The position numbers were made by a program, and so were the translations under genes. The notes below the pieces were generated by a model that had not been told where the DNA came from, made no database searches, and saw only the letters and a list, made by a program, of their open reading frames with translations. Source: Streptomyces fradiae (GTDB lineage: Bacteria > Actinomycetota > Actinomycetes > Streptomycetales > Streptomycetaceae). Taken from it: a stretch of DNA of 64,000 nucleotides. This document shows, piece after piece, positions 34,406 through 43,440 of the stretch; within the stretch, counting starts at the first letter, position 1; every line of letters starts with the position of its first letter. The stretch is from contig NZ_CP065958.1 of assembly GCF_041270065.1 (NCBI RefSeq), positions 6,696,001 to 6,760,000 on the forward strand, given 5' to 3'.

Positions 34406-35674
34406 GTGCAGGGCGTGAGTGAGAATCCGACGAACACCCTGCAGTACCGCATCGACGGGCGGGACGACGCACCGGTCCTGGTGCTCGGTCCCTCGCTCGG
34501 CACCACCTGGCACATGTGGGACCGCCAGATCCCCGAACTGACCCGCTCCTGGCGGGTCGTGCGCTTCGACCTGCCCGGACACGGCGGCGCCCCCGCGCAC
34601 CCGGCGAGCTCCGTCGCCGAGCTCGGCGACCGGCTGCTCGACACCCTCGACGAGCTCGGCATCCAGCGCTTCGGCTACGCGGGCTGCGCCCTCGCCGGAG
34701 CCATCGGCCTCGACCTCGCGCTGCGCGCCCCGCACCGGGTGGCCTCCCTCGCCCTGGTCTCCACCTCGCCCCGCTTCGGCACCCCGGACGAGTTCCGCCA
34801 GCGCGGCGTGATCGTCCGCACCAACGGCCTCGAACCGATGGCCCGCACCGCCCCCGAGCAGTGGTTCACCCCCGCGTTCGCCGGCGCCCAGCCCGCCATC
34901 GTCGACTGGGCCGTGCAGATGGTCCGCACCACCGACCCCGGCTGCTACATCGCCGCCTGCGAGGCGCTCGCCGTCTTCGACGTCCGCGACGCCCTGGAGC
35001 GGATCGGCGTCCCCGCGCTCGTCCTGGTCGGCGCCGACGACCGGGTCACCGGGCCCGCCGAGGCCCGCACCCTCGTCGCCGGGATAGCCGACGCCCGGCT
35101 CGCCGTCGTCCCCGGCGCCTCCCACCTCGCGCCCGTCGAGCAGCCCGCCGCCGTCACCGAACTGCTCACCGGCCACTTCGCGCCGCTCGCCCAGGAGTCC
35201 ACCGGCTCCCTCGCCGTGCCCGGCATGCCGCCGGTCTCCGCGCCCGTCGTCCCGGCCGGCGAGCTCGGCCCCGCGGCCCCCGCCGAGGACGAGGACACCC
35301 GCCCCGACCCGTACGAGAGCGGGCTCAAGCTGCGCCGCGAGGTGCTCGGCGACGCGCACGTCGACGAGGCGCTCGCCGACCCCTTCGGCGCCGACTTCCA
35401 GCACCTCCTCACCCGCTTCGCCTGGGGCGAGGTGTGGAGCCGCGAGGGGCTCGACCGGCGCACCCGCAGCGCCGTCACCCTTGCCGCCCTGATCTCCGGC
35501 GGCCACCACGAGGCCCTGGCCGACCACACCCGCGCCGCCCTGCGCAACGGCCTGACCCCCGACGAGCTCCGCGAGATCCTCCTCCAGACCGCCGTCTACT
35601 GCGGCCTCCCGGCCGCCGAGAGCGCCCTCCGGGTGGTCCGCCGGGTGATCGAGGAGGACACCACGCCCCGGTAG
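34406..35674 (+). CDS. Alpha/beta hydrolase fused to carboxymuconolactone decarboxylase (PcaL-like)
   Basis: A 422-residue fusion. Residues about 10-260 are an alpha/beta hydrolase like 3-oxoadipate enol-lactonase (PcaD); about 305-415 are a carboxymuconolactone-decarboxylase domain (PcaC). Fused PcaL is known in Streptomyces and catalyses two late steps of protocatechuate breakdown. Here the nucleophile elbow reads YAGCALAG, so the usual Ser (GxSxG) is Ala95, while the acid in VLVGADDR and the His in GASHLAP remain. No other pca gene is nearby. It may be a relative with another function. GTG 34406 is preceded by GGAGG. Confidence 0.82.
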   Translation: MQGVSENPTNTLQYRIDGRDDAPVLVLGPSLGTTWHMWDRQIPELTRSWRVVRFDLPGHGGAPAHPASSVAELGDRLLDTLDELGIQRFGYAGCALAGAIGLDLALRAPHRVASLALVSTSPRFGTPDEFRQRGVIVRTNGLEPMARTAPEQWFTPAFAGAQPAIVDWAVQMVRTTDPGCYIAACEALAVFDVRDALERIGVPALVLVGADDRVTGPAEARTLVAGIADARLAVVPGASHLAPVEQPAAVTELLTGHFAPLAQESTGSLAVPGMPPVSAPVVPAGELGPAAPAEDEDTRPDPYESGLKLRREVLGDAHVDEALADPFGADFQHLLTRFAWGEVWSREGLDRRTRSAVTLAALISGGHHEALADHTRAALRNGLTPDELREILLQTAVYCGLPAAESALRVVRRVIEEDTTPR

Positions 35675-35699
35675 CGGTGCCGGCCGTAGGCTCGGTCCC

Positions 35700-36332
35700 G
35701 TGAAGCTGACGAAGAACACCCACGCCTGCGTCCGTCTGGAGAAGGACGGGCGCACGCTCGTCATCGACCCCGGGATGTTCACCGAGGAGGACGCCGCGCT
35801 CGGCGCGGACGTCCTCCTCGTCACCCACGAGCATCCCGACCACTTCGACGAGGCCCGGCTGCGCGCCGCCCTGGACGGCAATCCGGCCGCCGAGGTGTGG
35901 ACGCTGCGCAGCGTCGCCGAACAGCTGTCCGCGGCCTTCCCCGGCCGGGTGCACACCGTGGGGCACGGGGACACGTTCAGCGCCGCCGGCTTCGACGTCC
36001 AGGTGCACGGCGAGCTGCACGCGGTGATCCACCCCGACATCCCGCGCATCACCAACGTCGGCTTCCTCGTCGACGGCGCCGTCTTCCACCCCGGCGACGC
36101 CCTCACCGTGCCCGACCGGCCGGTGGAGACCCTGTTCCTGCCGGTCATGGCCCCGTGGAACAAGATCTCCGAGGTGATCGAGTACGTCCGCGAGGTCAAG
36201 CCGGTGCGCGCGTACGACATCCACGACGCGCTCCTCACCGACCTGGCGCGCCCCATCTACGACCGCCAGATCGGCGCCCTGGGCGGCACCGATCACCGCC
36301 GCCTCGCCCCGGGCGACTCGGCCGAGCTCTGA
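35700..36332 (+). CDS. MBL-fold metal-dependent hydrolase (UlaG-like)
   Basis: A 210-residue metallo-beta-lactamase-fold protein. It opens MKLTKNTHACVRLEKDGRTLVIDPG, then the metal motif THEHPDHFD (HxHxDH) near 42, with later ligands in HAVIHPDIPR and FHPGDAL. The compact form without N-terminal extension is like the YcjY/UlaG-type 'L-ascorbate-6-phosphate lactonase-like' group. The substrate is unknown. The GTG start lies 25 bases after the upstream gene. Confidence 0.85.
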   Translation: MKLTKNTHACVRLEKDGRTLVIDPGMFTEEDAALGADVLLVTHEHPDHFDEARLRAALDGNPAAEVWTLRSVAEQLSAAFPGRVHTVGHGDTFSAAGFDVQVHGELHAVIHPDIPRITNVGFLVDGAVFHPGDALTVPDRPVETLFLPVMAPWNKISEVIEYVREVKPVRAYDIHDALLTDLARPIYDRQIGALGGTDHRRLAPGDSAEL

Positions 36333-36362
36333 GCGACCCCGGCCTGTCAGACCCCGGGGCGA

Positions 36363-36525
36363 GGGCCTGTCCGGCGGATCATGGCCGGGCCCGCGACGCC
36401 TGGCACGGCACCTGGCTGCGTTGCCGAAATGCCCCCATAGCTCCGCTATGAGGACACTCCGGCGCCTTGCCATGCACCGCACCAGACGCCGCGGGCTATC
36501 CGACCCTGATCCGCCGGACAGGCCC
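36363..36525. repeat. 163-bp palindromic repeat element with 19-bp perfect ends
   Basis: GGGCCTGTCCGGCGGATCA (36363-36381) is exactly inverted at 36507-36525. The interior is also imperfectly self-complementary, and the apex is CATAGC-TCC-GCTATG (36436-36450), right at the centre. The whole element can fold into one long hairpin. It holds no gene. The right end plus flank (36511-36530) is identical over 20 bp to 17801-17820. I remember similar sequences between genes in other Streptomyces; a MITE or mobile hairpin is likely. Confidence 0.85.
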
Positions 36526-36538
36526 TAGGCTTGCGCTC

Positions 36539-37318
36539 ATGCGCATCGCCACCTGGAACGTCAATTCGATCACCGCCCGGCTGCCCCGGCTCCTGGCCTG
36601 GCTGGAGAGCAGCGGCACCGACGTGCTGTGCATCCAGGAGACCAAGTGCACCGCCGAGCAGTTCCCCGCCGCCGAGCTGCGCGAGCTGGGGTACGAGTCG
36701 GTGGTCAACGCCACCGGACGGTGGAACGGGGTCGCCCTGGTCTCCCGGGTCGGCCTGGACGACGTGGTCACCGGGCTGCCCGGCGGCCCCGACTACGACG
36801 GCGTGCAGGAGCCGCGGGCGATCTCCGCGACCTGCGGCCCGGTCCGCCTCTGGTCGGTCTACGTGCCGAACGGCCGGGAGGTCGCCCACGACCACTACGC
36901 GTACAAGCTGCGCTGGCTGGAGGCCCTGAAGGCGGCCGTCGCCGACGACGCGGCGGGGGAGCGCCCCTTCGCGGTGCTCGGCGACTACAACATCGCGCCG
37001 ACCGACGACGACGTCTGGGACATCGCCGAGTTCGAGGGCCTCACCCATGTCACCGAGCCGGAGCGGGCCGCGCTCGCCGCGCTGCGCGAGGCCGGCCTCG
37101 GCGACGTGGTGCCGCGCCCGCTGAAGTACGAGCACCCCTACACGTACTGGGACTACCGCCAGCTGCGCTTCCCCAAGAACAAGGGCATGCGCATCGACCT
37201 GGTCTACGGCAACAAGCCGTTCGCGGACGCCGTCAAGGACAGCTACGTGGACCGCGAGGAGCGCAAGGGCAAGGGCGCCTCCGACCACGCCCCGGTCGTC
37301 GTCGACCTCGACCTCTGA
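36539..37318 (+). CDS. xth: Exodeoxyribonuclease III (AP endonuclease family)
   Basis: A 259-residue DNA repair nuclease of the XthA/ExoA group. It starts with MRIATWNVNSITARLPRLLAWL (catalytic Asn), then CIQETKC (metal-binding Glu), RLWSVYVPNG, VLGDYNIAPTDDDVWD (Asp and Asn), YTYWDYR and the final SDHAPVVVDLDL with catalytic His. Length and motifs match exonuclease III. The start ATG lies 13 bases after the palindromic element, so the element may supply or disturb its promoter. Confidence 0.95.
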   Translation: MRIATWNVNSITARLPRLLAWLESSGTDVLCIQETKCTAEQFPAAELRELGYESVVNATGRWNGVALVSRVGLDDVVTGLPGGPDYDGVQEPRAISATCGPVRLWSVYVPNGREVAHDHYAYKLRWLEALKAAVADDAAGERPFAVLGDYNIAPTDDDVWDIAEFEGLTHVTEPERAALAALREAGLGDVVPRPLKYEHPYTYWDYRQLRFPKNKGMRIDLVYGNKPFADAVKDSYVDREERKGKGASDHAPVVVDLDL

Positions 37319-37419
37319 CCGTCGTCTGACCGTCGTCCGGCTGTCGTACGGCCGTCCCGCGCGCCGGGTGCCCGCGTGCCGGGTGGTGCCCCCCAGGGGT
37401 GCGGTGCGACGCTGTTCGG

Positions 37420-37857
37420 ATGAACATTCCTTTCCTGGACAACTGGCGCAAGAAGCACGACACGGCACGCTCCCCCCTGGTCTCCGTCTTCGACCGGGAC
37501 CCGGAGGGGGCGGCCGAGCTGCTCGCCGAGTGCGAGCTGCTGCGCGCCCGTGCCCAGGAGGCCGGGGTGGCGCTCGACGACACCCCGCGCTCGCTCGCCG
37601 CGCTCGACCAGCTGCCACCGCGCTGGCGGGACGACCCGGAGGAGCTGCCCTGGGTCGGCAACGACGCGGGCCTCTATCTCGGCACGGTGATCGTCCGGAC
37701 CGTGCCGGGCGCCGGCTGGCGGCTGCGGCCCGACGGACAGCCGGTGGTCCTGCTGCCCTCCGGGCGCGAGGTCAACGTGGTCGAGGCGGGCCTCGACTGG
37801 GCCACGACCGGGATCCCCGAGCTGTCCCAGATCTACGCCGAATCGGCGGAGTTCTGA
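37420..37857 (+). CDS. Hypothetical protein (DUF6278-like), 145 aa
   Basis: A 145-residue soluble protein starting MNIPFLDNWRKKHDTARSPLVSVFDRDPEGAAELLAECE and later LPWVGNDAGLYLGTVIVRTVPGAGWRLRPDGQPVVLLPSGREVNVVEAGLDWA. The second half looks like a beta-rich immunity- or SUKH-like fold, but this is only an impression. I recall the pattern from Streptomyces DUF6278. It stands alone between exonuclease III and the glutamate importer. Confidence 0.72.
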   Translation: MNIPFLDNWRKKHDTARSPLVSVFDRDPEGAAELLAECELLRARAQEAGVALDDTPRSLAALDQLPPRWRDDPEELPWVGNDAGLYLGTVIVRTVPGAGWRLRPDGQPVVLLPSGREVNVVEAGLDWATTGIPELSQIYAESAEF

Positions 37858-37979
37858 CTCCTTTGCAGTAAATACGGCTTATCCCGGTTTCATGCGTGTC
37901 GGGTGTGAAGTCCCTTTTCTCGGCGGATAGTTTGCGCTGACCTCGACAGCAGCTGAGAGACCAGGGGGCAGGGCAGCAG

Positions 37980-38726
<747 letters not shown>

Positions 38727-38751
38727 CCGGACCGGGAGCAGCGCAACCCCC

Positions 38752-39669
38752 ATGCAGCGAACGAAACGAACCCTCGCCGCGCTCGCCCTGCTGCTCGCCG
38801 CCGCCCTCACCGGCGCCGGCTGCGGCAAGGAGGGCAGCCCGCCCGTCAAGGGCCCCCAGCCGGACCAACTCCCGGTCTACCAGGTGCGGTCCGGCTTCAC
38901 CCTGGCCGACTCCGCGACCTGGAACCGGGCGAAGAAGCGCGGACGGCTCGTGGTCGGCGTCAAGGAGGACCAGCCCTACATGGGCGAGAAGGACCCGGCG
39001 ACCGGCGTCTACTCGGGCTTCGACATCGAGATCGCCCGGATGATGTCCGCCTCTCTCGGCTTCGACCCGGCCGGCATCTCCTTCCGGACCATCGCCTCGG
39101 CCAACCGCGAAACCGCCCTGCAGAACGGCCAGATCGACTACTACGTCGGCACCTACACCATCAACGACAACCGCAAGAAGCTCGTCGGCTTCGCCGGCCC
39201 CTACTACCTGGCCGGCCAGTCCCTCCTGGTCCGCACCGACGAGAACGACATCGACGGACCCCAGGACCTGGCCGGCAAGCGGGTCTGCTCCGCCGCCGGC
39301 TCCACCCCGTACCAGCGCATCCAGAAGGACTACCCGCAGGCCGAACTCGTCGCGTACGACACCTACTCGGTCTGCGTCGACAACCTGCTCACCTACCAGG
39401 TCGACGCCGTCACCACCGACGACACCATCCTCATGGGCTACGCGGCCAAGGTCCCCGACGAACTCAAGCTGGCCGGAAAGCCGTTCAGCAAGGAGCCGTA
39501 CGGCATCGGCGTGCCGCACTCCGACACCGCGCTGCGCCTCGCCCTCGACGACGCGATCGCCGCCCACGAGAAGAACGGCGACTGGAAGGAGGCGTACGAC
39601 GCGACCCTCGGCCTGTCCGGCGTGCCCGTGCCCGCCCCGCCCGCCATCGACCGCTACCCGGCGAGCTGA
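38752..39669 (+). CDS. gluB: Glutamate-type binding lipoprotein
   Basis: A 305-residue lipoprotein with signal TKRTLAALALLLAAALTGAGC (lipobox TGAGC). Type 2 amino acid-binding fold: RLVVGVKEDQPYMGEKDPATGVYSGFDIEIARMM, then TIASANRETALQNGQIDYYVGTYTI and DLAGKRVCSAAGSTPYQRIQ. Two Cys residues (VCSAAG and YSVCVDN) are placed for the disulfide seen in glutamate/glutamine-binding proteins. Second gene of the importer operon. Confidence 0.94.
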   Translation: MQRTKRTLAALALLLAAALTGAGCGKEGSPPVKGPQPDQLPVYQVRSGFTLADSATWNRAKKRGRLVVGVKEDQPYMGEKDPATGVYSGFDIEIARMMSASLGFDPAGISFRTIASANRETALQNGQIDYYVGTYTINDNRKKLVGFAGPYYLAGQSLLVRTDENDIDGPQDLAGKRVCSAAGSTPYQRIQKDYPQAELVAYDTYSVCVDNLLTYQVDAVTTDDTILMGYAAKVPDELKLAGKPFSKEPYGIGVPHSDTALRLALDDAIAAHEKNGDWKEAYDATLGLSGVPVPAPPAIDRYPAS

Positions 39670-39689
39670 GGAAGGAGCACCACCCCGCC

Positions 39690-40334
39690 ATGGACGTCCT
39701 GACACAGAACTTCTCCACCTACGGCGAAGGCTTCCTCGGCACCGTCGAACTCACCGTCTACTCCTCCCTGTTGGCCCTCGTGCTCGGCTTCCTCGTGGCC
39801 TCCTTCCGGGTCGCCCCGGTCCGCTCGCTGCGGGTGTTCGGCACCGCGTGGGTCACCGTGCTCCGCAACACCCCGCTCACCCTGCTGTTCTTCGCGGTGA
39901 TGCTGGGCCTGCCCCGGTTCGGCCTCGTGCTGCCCTTCGAACTGTTCGCGGTGCTCGCCCTCGGCTGCTACACCTCCGCGTTCATCTGCGAGGCGCTGCG
40001 CTCCGGCATCAACACCGTGCCGCTCGGCCAGGGCGAGGCCGCCCGCAGCCTCGGCATGACCTTCGGCCAGACCCTCGGCAACGTCGTGCTGCCACAGGCC
40101 TTCCGCTCGGTGATCCCGCCGATCGGCTCCACCCTCATCGCCCTCGCCAAGAACTCCGCCATCGCCGGCGCGTTCAGCGTCACCGAACTCCTCGGCACCT
40201 ACAAGACGTTGAGCGAGCTCGGCTACAACATCGTCTGGACCTTCGTCTGGATCGCCGTCGGCTACCTCATCATCACCCTCGCCATCAGCGCGCTCTTCCA
40301 CCTCCTGGAGAAGCGCTATGGAGTCGCCCGATGA
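39690..40334 (+). CDS. gluC: Glutamate-type ABC transporter permease
   Basis: A 214-residue HisM/GlnP-type permease with five helices. The EAA coupling loop is EALRSGINTVPLGQGEAARSLGMTFGQTLGNVVLPQAFRSVIPPIG. GGAAGGAGC precedes the ATG. The stop overlaps the next permease start (ATGA), so the two permeases are made together and probably form a heterodimer. Confidence 0.95.
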   Translation: MDVLTQNFSTYGEGFLGTVELTVYSSLLALVLGFLVASFRVAPVRSLRVFGTAWVTVLRNTPLTLLFFAVMLGLPRFGLVLPFELFAVLALGCYTSAFICEALRSGINTVPLGQGEAARSLGMTFGQTLGNVVLPQAFRSVIPPIGSTLIALAKNSAIAGAFSVTELLGTYKTLSELGYNIVWTFVWIAVGYLIITLAISALFHLLEKRYGVAR

Positions 40335-41191
40335 CCACCGCCACCTCCGCGCTCTACGACATCCCGGGCCCGCGCACCCGCCGACGCCATCTGATCTACG
40401 GTCTGATCTCGACCGCCGTCCTGCTCGGCCTCGCGTCCTGGATCCTCTATCTCCTCTTCGACACGGGCCAGTTCACCGCCACCAAGTGGACGCCCTTCGA
40501 GTACCAGGGCATCCAGGAACTGCTCCTCCGGGGCCTCGGCAACACCCTCAAGGCCTTCGCGTACGCCTCGGTGCTCTCCCTCGCGCTCGGCGCGGTCCTC
40601 GCCACCGGACGCCTCTCCGAACACCGGGCCTTCCGCTGGACCTCCACCCTGCTCGTCGAGTTCTTCCGGGCCATGCCGGTCCTCGTGATGATCTTCTTCA
40701 TCTTCGTGGCGCTCAAGGTCCAGCCGCTGCCCGCCCTGGTGGCCGGACTCACTCTCTACAACGGCTCGGTGCTCGCCGAGGTCTTCCGCACCGGCGTCCA
40801 CGCGGTGGCCCGCGGGCAGCGGGAGGCCGCGTACGCGCTCGGCATGCGGAAGACCCAGGTGATGACCTATGTCCTGGTGCCGCAGGCGGTGCGGGCCATG
40901 CTGCCCGCCATCATCAGCCAGCTGGTGGTGGCCCTGAAGGACACCTCGCTCGGCTTCCTCATCACGTACGAGGAGTTCCTGCACGCGGGCAAGCTGATCG
41001 CCTCCAACCTGGACTACGACCTGCCGTTCATCCCGGTGGTGCTGGTGATCTCACCGATCTACATCGGCATGTGCATGCTGCTGTCCTGGTTCGCCACCTG
41101 GGTGGCGCGGAGGGAGCGCCGCAGCCCCCGGACGAAGGCCGTCGACGTCGCTCCGGCGGAACCGCCCACGCTGCTGCCGGACCGGGAGTAG
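40331..41191 (+). CDS. gluD: Glutamate-type ABC transporter permease
   Basis: A 286-residue permease, longer than its partner owing to an N-terminal cytoplasmic stretch with one extra helix (HLIYGLISTAVLLGLASWILYLLF) and a basic/Pro C-terminal tail. The EAA loop is EVFRTGVHAVARGQREAAYALGMRKTQVMTYVLVPQAVRAMLPAI. Last gene of the importer; it converges on the secreted hydrolase with a 58-base gap that shows GC-rich inverted segments but no clear terminator. Confidence 0.94.
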   Translation: MTTATSALYDIPGPRTRRRHLIYGLISTAVLLGLASWILYLLFDTGQFTATKWTPFEYQGIQELLLRGLGNTLKAFAYASVLSLALGAVLATGRLSEHRAFRWTSTLLVEFFRAMPVLVMIFFIFVALKVQPLPALVAGLTLYNGSVLAEVFRTGVHAVARGQREAAYALGMRKTQVMTYVLVPQAVRAMLPAIISQLVVALKDTSLGFLITYEEFLHAGKLIASNLDYDLPFIPVVLVISPIYIGMCMLLSWFATWVARRERRSPRTKAVDVAPAEPPTLLPDRE

Positions 41192-41249
41192 CCTCCCGGC
41201 ACGGCGCACCAGCCCCGCCCGGGCCCTGCCCGCCCGGCAGCAGCCGTGA

Positions 41250-42800
41250 TCACTCCGACCGCAGCGGTACCGACACATGACTCGGGTCGGCCGCGGGCGA
41301 GGAGAAGGTCAGCTGCGCGCCGGTCGGGTTGTGCTCGATGTACAGCGGGTCGACGGTGTCGACGACCAGCGCGAGCCGGTGGCCGGCCGGTACGTCGTAG
41401 GCCGTGGAGAAGAGGTCCAGGTCGACGGCGAACGGCCGCCCCGGCTGCCGGTCGTGGAAGGTGTACGGGGCGTGGGTGACCAGCTTGCCGATCCCGAGCG
41501 GGCCCACGTCGTAGAGGTACGCCACGAAGGTGCCGCTCTCGGCGGTCGGGGTGACCGTGGTGTGCAGCCGGGCCGTGCCGCGCACCCGCTGCGGGGTGGC
41601 GTACCGCTCGGACTGCCACACGCCCGCGAAGGCGCGGGGGAGCAGCGGGACCGAGACGGCGGGCGGGGCCTGGAAGAACTGGTCCAGGAGGTTGGACAGC
41701 AGGACGACGCCGCCGTCGGCGCCGGAGTCGACGTTGGCCCACAGGTGCTCGGAGCCGCCGAGCGGGATCTCGCGCCGGTTGGCGTTGACCGACGTCCAGT
41801 CCGGGTAGCCCTCGTAGCCGGCGTCGGAGCGCGGCTTGAGCCGGACGGGCTGCTCGCGGTCGACGCCGTTGTCGACGCCCTTGAGGTAGTGGTCGAACCA
41901 GCGGTGGGCGCTGGTCCAGGTGTCGTTGGGCAGCCCGAGCAGTCCGGTGGCCTCGGCGGTGGCGTGGTCGCCGGGCCGGAACTCCAGGCGCTTGGGCCCG
42001 GCCAGCTTCTCGTAGAAGCTCGCGAACTGGTTGGGCGGGAAGATGGTGTCGCCCCAGGCGTTGCCCAGCATGATCGCGGGCCGGTTGGCGTTGAGCGCGT
42101 CGAGGTGGGTCGCGGCGGAGCGCTTGCGGCCCCACGCGATCATCTCGTCCTCCTTGTCCAGGTTGGAGGAGAGGAAGTCCTTGAGCGTCTGCTGGAGTTC
42201 GGGCCCGGGCCGGCCGGTGAGATAGCCGGCGCCGCCGAGCAGCGCGGCGGCCTGGAGGTGCTGGGTGCGGCCGCTGTAGATGGAGTCGATGAGGTCGGCC
42301 CAGCCGCTGAGCGCGGCGACCGCCTTGACCCGCTTGTCGTGCGCGGCGACGAGCAGGCTGATGCCGGCGCCGTACGAGACGCCCGCCATGCCCACCTTGG
42401 CGGGATCGGCCGGAGTGTTCGCCAGCGCCCAGTCGATGACGAGCGAGGCGTCGGCGACGTCCTTCGGCCCGGCGGTCTCGATCTCGCCGCCGGACTGCCA
42501 GAAGCCGCGCGAGTTGTAACTCACCACGACATAGCCGGAGTCGGCGAGCTGCTTGGCCTGGGCGAGGTACTCGACCTGGGGCATCGCCCAGCTGGTCGGC
42601 AGCACGATCACGGGGTAGCGGGCGCCGGCGGCGGCACCGGCCGGGGTGACGACATTGGCCTTGAGGACGGTGCCGCCGTCGCCGGCGATGTCGACGAAGC
42701 GGACGGTGTCGGCGGAGTCCGCCTGGGCGGCGGGGGCGAGCCCGAGGGCCGTCCCGGCGACGAGGGCCGCCGAGACGGCGAAGGTCAGGGCTGTGCGCAC
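41250..42800 (-). CDS. Secreted CocE/NonD-type (X-Pro dipeptidyl-peptidase family) hydrolase
   Basis: A 516-residue secreted serine hydrolase. The signal peptide is RTALTFAVSAALVAGTALGLAPAAQA. The N-terminal alpha/beta-hydrolase has the nucleophile in GMAGVSYGAGISLL, the acid in NAWGDTIFPPN and the His in PGDHATAE; the C-terminal jelly-roll (GTARLHTTVTPTAESGTFVAYLYDV, DVPAGHRLALVVDT) is the S15/CocE module. Substrates may be peptides or esters. GTG 42800 is chosen since AGGAG lies 7 bases upstream; GTG 42815 is a less likely alternative. The promoter has repeated GGTAAC. Confidence 0.92.
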   Translation of the reverse strand: MRTALTFAVSAALVAGTALGLAPAAQADSADTVRFVDIAGDGGTVLKANVVTPAGAAAGARYPVIVLPTSWAMPQVEYLAQAKQLADSGYVVVSYNSRGFWQSGGEIETAGPKDVADASLVIDWALANTPADPAKVGMAGVSYGAGISLLVAAHDKRVKAVAALSGWADLIDSIYSGRTQHLQAAALLGGAGYLTGRPGPELQQTLKDFLSSNLDKEDEMIAWGRKRSAATHLDALNANRPAIMLGNAWGDTIFPPNQFASFYEKLAGPKRLEFRPGDHATAEATGLLGLPNDTWTSAHRWFDHYLKGVDNGVDREQPVRLKPRSDAGYEGYPDWTSVNANRREIPLGGSEHLWANVDSGADGGVVLLSNLLDQFFQAPPAVSVPLLPRAFAGVWQSERYATPQRVRGTARLHTTVTPTAESGTFVAYLYDVGPLGIGKLVTHAPYTFHDRQPGRPFAVDLDLFSTAYDVPAGHRLALVVDTVDPLYIEHNPTGAQLTFSSPAADPSHVSVPLRSE

Positions 42801-42852
42801 GGGGTCACTCCTCACTGGTTCACTGAATGGGGGGCAGTGAAAGTGACCCGAC

Positions 42853-42907
42853 GGTAACCGCGATGCCTTACCGGAGGTAACTGGTCGGTAAGTTACGCAT
42901 GGGTAAC
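42853..42907 (-). promoter_or_regulatory. GGTAAC repeat cluster before the secreted hydrolase
   Basis: GGTAAC occurs at 42853, 42876 and 42902, with GGTAAG at 42887 and inverted copies TTACC at 42868 and GTTAC at 42892. TTACC-GGA-GGTAA (42868-42880) is a perfect inverted repeat. All lie within 110 bases upstream of the GTG start. They are probable operator or activator sites. Confidence 0.55.
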
Positions 42908-42971
42908 GATTGGCCGGTTCGCGTCAGTGCGGTGAGCCCTCGCCCCCGAGGTCACCGGCGCCCCGCCCGGC

Positions 42972-43292
42972 TCACGGGGCCGTGGCCGCCCGCTGCGCCT
43001 CCAGTGCGTGGCGCAGCCGTCCCTCCCCGCCGGGCACGTCGTCCGGGATCCGCCGCGCGGCCGCCACCGCCTCGGTCGCCAGGTCGAGGCGCACCCGCCG
43101 GTCCCCGCTGCGGCCGGCCGCAAGCAGCAGCCCGTCGACCAGCTTCGGCAGATACGCCCTCGGGCTCACCTCCGCGAGCACCCGGTACGCCAGCACCTCC
43201 TCCCACGAGATGTCGTCCCACGCGCCCAGTTGCTTGCTCCCCAGGAGCAACACCCGTGCCCGCAACACCGCGTCGTGATCGATCTTCCCCAT
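42972..43292 (-). CDS. Hypothetical protein, 106 aa
   Basis: Starts MGKIDHDAVLRARVLLLGSKQLGAWDDISWEEVLAYRVLAEVSPRAYLPKLVDGLL. An all-helical soluble protein with alternating charged and Leu residues; no known motif seen. GGGGGC precedes the ATG. It is divergent from the P450 at 43441 and upstream of the secreted hydrolase on the same strand, but 171 bases with a regulatory cluster separate them. The function is unknown. Confidence 0.7.
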   Translation of the reverse strand: MGKIDHDAVLRARVLLLGSKQLGAWDDISWEEVLAYRVLAEVSPRAYLPKLVDGLLLAAGRSGDRRVRLDLATEAVAAARRIPDDVPGGEGRLRHALEAQRAATAP

Positions 43293-43440
43293 GTGCCCCC
43301 TGTTCTCCGTGTGATGCACGACGGAGATTCTGGGAGTCGGAGGACACCCCGGACAAGGCTCCCGAACTGTGCGTTCCGTCCTACGAAATCAGCCGCTGAC
43401 CTGTCATGATGGTGACGTCTTCACTCCGACGGGAGGGTCG

